DNA of 9,420 bases from the NCBI GenBank assembly GCA_029243925.1, contig JAQWRC010000044.1, forward strand, positions 1-9,420, written 5' to 3'. Shown in pieces: positions 7,207-9,420 of this stretch. Below the pieces are notes generated by a model. It was not told the DNA's origin. It searched no databases and saw only the letters and a list, made by a program, of their open reading frames with translations. Made by a program: the position numbers and the translations under genes. This DNA is from Phycisphaerales bacterium (GTDB taxonomy: Bacteria > Planctomycetota > Phycisphaerae > Phycisphaerales > SM1A02). How positions within the stretch are numbered: the stretch's first letter is position 1; every line of letters starts with the position of its first letter.

Positions 7207-8019
7207 ATGGTGATTACACGAGAACGTGATATCGCCTGCGCCACTGCGGCTGCGCGGATCGTCGTGGAAGTGCACGAAGCACTGGTCGGATTTCTTGGTC
7301 CCGGTCGCACGCTCCCGGAGATCGATTCATTCGTCGGGGTCACGCTCAAATCGCTGCAGGCAAGAAGTTGCTTTCTTCGCTATCGAATCCCCGGGCATCC
7401 CCCGTTCCCAAGTCATTCCTGCCTGTCCGTGAACGATTGCGTTGTTCATGGAACGCATGAGATGAGCAGTGCGCCATTAGAGCCGGGTGACATCATTTCC
7501 ATCGACATCGGATCCAAGCACAACGGTTGGATCGGTGACGCGGCATGGACGTACGCAATCAGTGAATGTTCGGATGAGGCGAGACGACTGATGGATGTCG
7601 GCAAGGAGTCTCTACGTCGAGGCATAGCCGCCATGCAGCCCGGGGCGCAGATGGTTGATTGGGCGGAGGCCGTCCAGCACTGCGTTGAAACAGAAGCTGG
7701 GTTCAGCCTTGTCCGTGGACTGGGTGGCCATGGATATGGCAAGACATTGCACGGCCCCCCATTCATATCGAATGTCGTGCCAACGCGGCCAGGCGAATGG
7801 CCCGATGGCAATCGGCAATTTCTGGCGGGCATGCTCGTTGCAGTCGAACCCATGCTCTGCGCCGGCAAGCATGACGTGCACAGCGATCCAGGGCAGTGGC
7901 CCATTCGCAGCGTCGACGGATCATTGACCGTTCATTACGAGGCGGATGTACTCGTGACCGCTGATGGCCCCCTGAATCTCACAGCAGGACTAGAGGCGCT
8001 TCCCGATGTGCTTGGCTGA
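7207..8019 (+). CDS. map: Type I methionine aminopeptidase-like protein
   Basis: Expected to remove the initiator methionine from new proteins, or a related N-terminal residue from peptides, as a two-metal cytoplasmic enzyme. At 270 residues it matches the short bacterial type I form, with no N-terminal extension. All five metal ligands are visible: Asp100 (SIDIG), Asp111 (GDAAWTY), His175 (GGHGYG), Glu214 (AVEPML) and Glu245 (HYEADVLV). The substrate-contacting His81 (VVHGTH) and His182 (LHGPP) are also present. Small differences from the standard enzyme are a longer, proline-rich loop FLRYRIPGHPPFPSHS at 56-71 and an extra stretch near 191-206. It lies 16 bases after hutI, so it is probably read with the hut genes. 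Many bacteria have more than one map copy; whether this is the housekeeping one cannot be judged here. Confidence 0.9.
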   Translation: MVITRERDIACATAAARIVVEVHEALVGFLGPGRTLPEIDSFVGVTLKSLQARSCFLRYRIPGHPPFPSHSCLSVNDCVVHGTHEMSSAPLEPGDIISIDIGSKHNGWIGDAAWTYAISECSDEARRLMDVGKESLRRGIAAMQPGAQMVDWAEAVQHCVETEAGFSLVRGLGGHGYGKTLHGPPFISNVVPTRPGEWPDGNRQFLAGMLVAVEPMLCAGKHDVHSDPGQWPIRSVDGSLTVHYEADVLVTADGPLNLTAGLEALPDVLG

Positions 8020-8053
8020 AGCATGAAGTCGTAACTTGATAGGCTGAAGGGTT

Positions 8054-8058
8054 AGGAG
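8054..8058 (+). promoter_or_regulatory. Ribosome binding site of the prolyl oligopeptidase gene
   Basis: AGGAG at 8054-8058 stands 6 bases before ATG 8065, a textbook site that settles the start. The 45-base gap after map shows no obvious hairpin terminator. Confidence 0.65.
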
Positions 8059-8064
8059 ATCGAC

Positions 8065-9420
8065 ATGATCCACACATTCGTAGTCGTATTGGCAGCACTG
8101 TTCACGGGCACGGACTATCCCGATGCGAAGCGCGTTCAGCAGACCGATGTCTATCACGGCGTCAGTGTCGAGGACCCGTATCGCTGGCTTGAAAATGATG
8201 TCCGTGTGGATCCCGAGGTCGACGCCTGGGTCGATGCCCAGAACGTCCTGACCGGAGCACATCTGAGCACCCTTGCGCACCGTGACGCGATCCAGGAGCG
8301 TCTCGAAGTGCTGTGGGACTACCCCAAGTATCGAACGCCCTTAAAGGCTGGCGGGCGGTATTACGTCTACGAGAATGACGGACTCCAGAATCAGGATGTC
8401 CTGTACACCATGGATTCAATCGGCGGCGATCAACGTGTGCTTCTTGATCCCAACACATGGTCTGAGGATGGAACCATCGCCATGGGCGGAACCAGCTTCA
8501 GCGATGACGGACGCTACATGGCATATGCGATCGCCGATGCCGGAAGTGATTGGAAGACATGGAAGATTCGCGATCTCGCCACCAATGCCGATTTGCCCGA
8601 ATCAATCGAATGGTCCAAGTTCACCACGCCGGCATGGATGCCCGATGGCAGCGCATTCTTCTATGGCCGGTATGCGACGCCTGAGGATGGCGCTGCATTC
8701 CAGAATGCCAATGAGTTCATGAAGCTCTATCGACACGTTCCCGGCACGCCGCAATCGGCAGACACGCTCGTGCTCGAGGACAAGGAACATGCCCGCTGGT
8801 CCTGGGGGACGACCATCACCGAAGATGGCCGGTGGATGGTGATCAACGTCTGGCGTGGCGCAGGGCCGCCAAACACCATCAAGATACGAAACCTTGAAAC
8901 ACCAGATGCACCATTCATCGATCTGGTCCCGGAATGGACGAATGAGTACGAGTTCGTCGGCAGCGATGGTGACAATCTGTACTTCATGACGGATGAGGAT
9001 GCTCCACGCAAGCGTGTCATAACAGCGGATGTGACTGATCCAACCGCCCCAGTTTGGTCGGAAGCGATTCCGGAGCAGGATGCGACATTGAAGTCGGTCA
9101 GTCACATCAACAGCGGATTTGTTGCCAACTACATGCAGGATGCGACCACTCGACTGAAACGATTCGACATGAATGGGTCAGCCGCCGGCGAAATCAAACT
9201 CCCTGGCCTGGGCACGTCAGGAATCAGTGGCGGACGGAGCGATGACACCGAGACCTTCTACTCATTCTCAAGTTTCACCACGCCCCCATCCACGTACCAC
9301 TACGACTTCAAGTCGGGGACCGCGACGTTGCTCAAGCAGTCTGAGGTCGAGTTCGATCCTGCAGACTATGCCGTCCAGCAAGTCTTCTATCCCAGCAAGG
9401 ATGGAACCAAAATTCCGATG
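8065..9420 (+). CDS. Prolyl oligopeptidase family (S9A) peptidase, N-terminal part
   Basis: The frame from ATG 8065 is open for 452 codons up to the last base of the window and has no stop, so the 3' part is missing. After a hydrophobic, signal-peptide-like start (MIHTFVVVLAALFTG), the protein reads YPDAKR..QTDVYHGVSVEDPYRWLEN, the hallmark N-terminus of prolyl oligopeptidases. Repeated beta-propeller blades follow, with elements such as GGTSFSDDGRYMAYAIADAGSDW, WMPDGSAFFYGRY, ITEDGRWMVINVW and YSFSSFTTPPSTYHYD. The last residues (VFYPSKDGTKIPM) mark entry to the alpha/beta-hydrolase domain. The catalytic Ser, Asp and His lie beyond the window, so activity cannot be confirmed. If the N-terminus is cleaved, the enzyme would act in the periplasm on short proline-containing peptides. 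It follows map by 45 bases and may be read with it. Confidence 0.9.
   Translation, partial: MIHTFVVVLAALFTGTDYPDAKRVQQTDVYHGVSVEDPYRWLENDVRVDPEVDAWVDAQNVLTGAHLSTLAHRDAIQERLEVLWDYPKYRTPLKAGGRYYVYENDGLQNQDVLYTMDSIGGDQRVLLDPNTWSEDGTIAMGGTSFSDDGRYMAYAIADAGSDWKTWKIRDLATNADLPESIEWSKFTTPAWMPDGSAFFYGRYATPEDGAAFQNANEFMKLYRHVPGTPQSADTLVLEDKEHARWSWGTTITEDGRWMVINVWRGAGPPNTIKIRNLETPDAPFIDLVPEWTNEYEFVGSDGDNLYFMTDEDAPRKRVITADVTDPTAPVWSEAIPEQDATLKSVSHINSGFVANYMQDATTRLKRFDMNGSAAGEIKLPGLGTSGISGGRSDDTETFYSFSSFTTPPSTYHYDFKSGTATLLKQSEVEFDPADYAVQQVFYPSKDGTKIPM

Overview
The window most likely comes from the chromosome of a planctomycete of the class Phycisphaerae or a close relative. The reasons are: two neighbouring genes whose products end in paired dockerin-like calcium-loop motifs finishing in 'DLL.VI..WG', a secreted pentapeptide-repeat protein joined to such a tail, and moderately GC-rich coding DNA. 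The taxonomic call is an inference from protein style; there is no rRNA or other marker gene here.

Layout. (1) Bases 1-785, plus strand: the last codons of one dockerin-tailed protein, then a secreted pentapeptide-repeat protein with its own dockerin-like tail. The second gene is broken by one extra base at about 368. All 21 pentapeptide repeats and the tail can be read if that base is skipped. (2) Bases 789-2602, minus strand: a two-gene unit, an integral membrane protein of unknown function followed, with a 4-base ATGA overlap, by a Rossmann-fold/DUF2520 protein. It converges on the pentapeptide gene with only 3 bases between the stops. (3) Bases 2670-9420, plus strand: a tightly packed run hutH-hutU-hutI (histidine to urocanate to imidazolonepropionate to N-formimino-glutamate), then a type I methionine aminopeptidase-like gene and the first 452 codons of a prolyl-oligopeptidase-family (S9) protein that runs off the window. 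Gaps are 37, 5 (or a 4-base overlap), 16 and 45 bases. A 67-base spacer separates the two divergent units.

How the genes fit together. HutH, HutU and HutI form the first three steps of histidine breakdown. No enzyme for the last step (HutG, HutE/HutF-HutG, or a formiminotransferase) lies in the window, so it must be encoded elsewhere. The two peptidase genes may simply share transcription, or may link peptide breakdown to amino-acid use; the sequence does not decide this. HutI carries amide residues (Gln, Asn) at two positions that are acidic in the best-studied enzymes, which is the most notable protein-level oddity.

Most of the window is ordinary metabolic chromosome. The points worth a second look are the frameshifted repeat protein, the HutI substitutions, the uncharacterised membrane/DUF2520 pair, and the hut-plus-peptidases arrangement. 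I see no CRISPR array, transposase, tRNA, rRNA or riboswitch.
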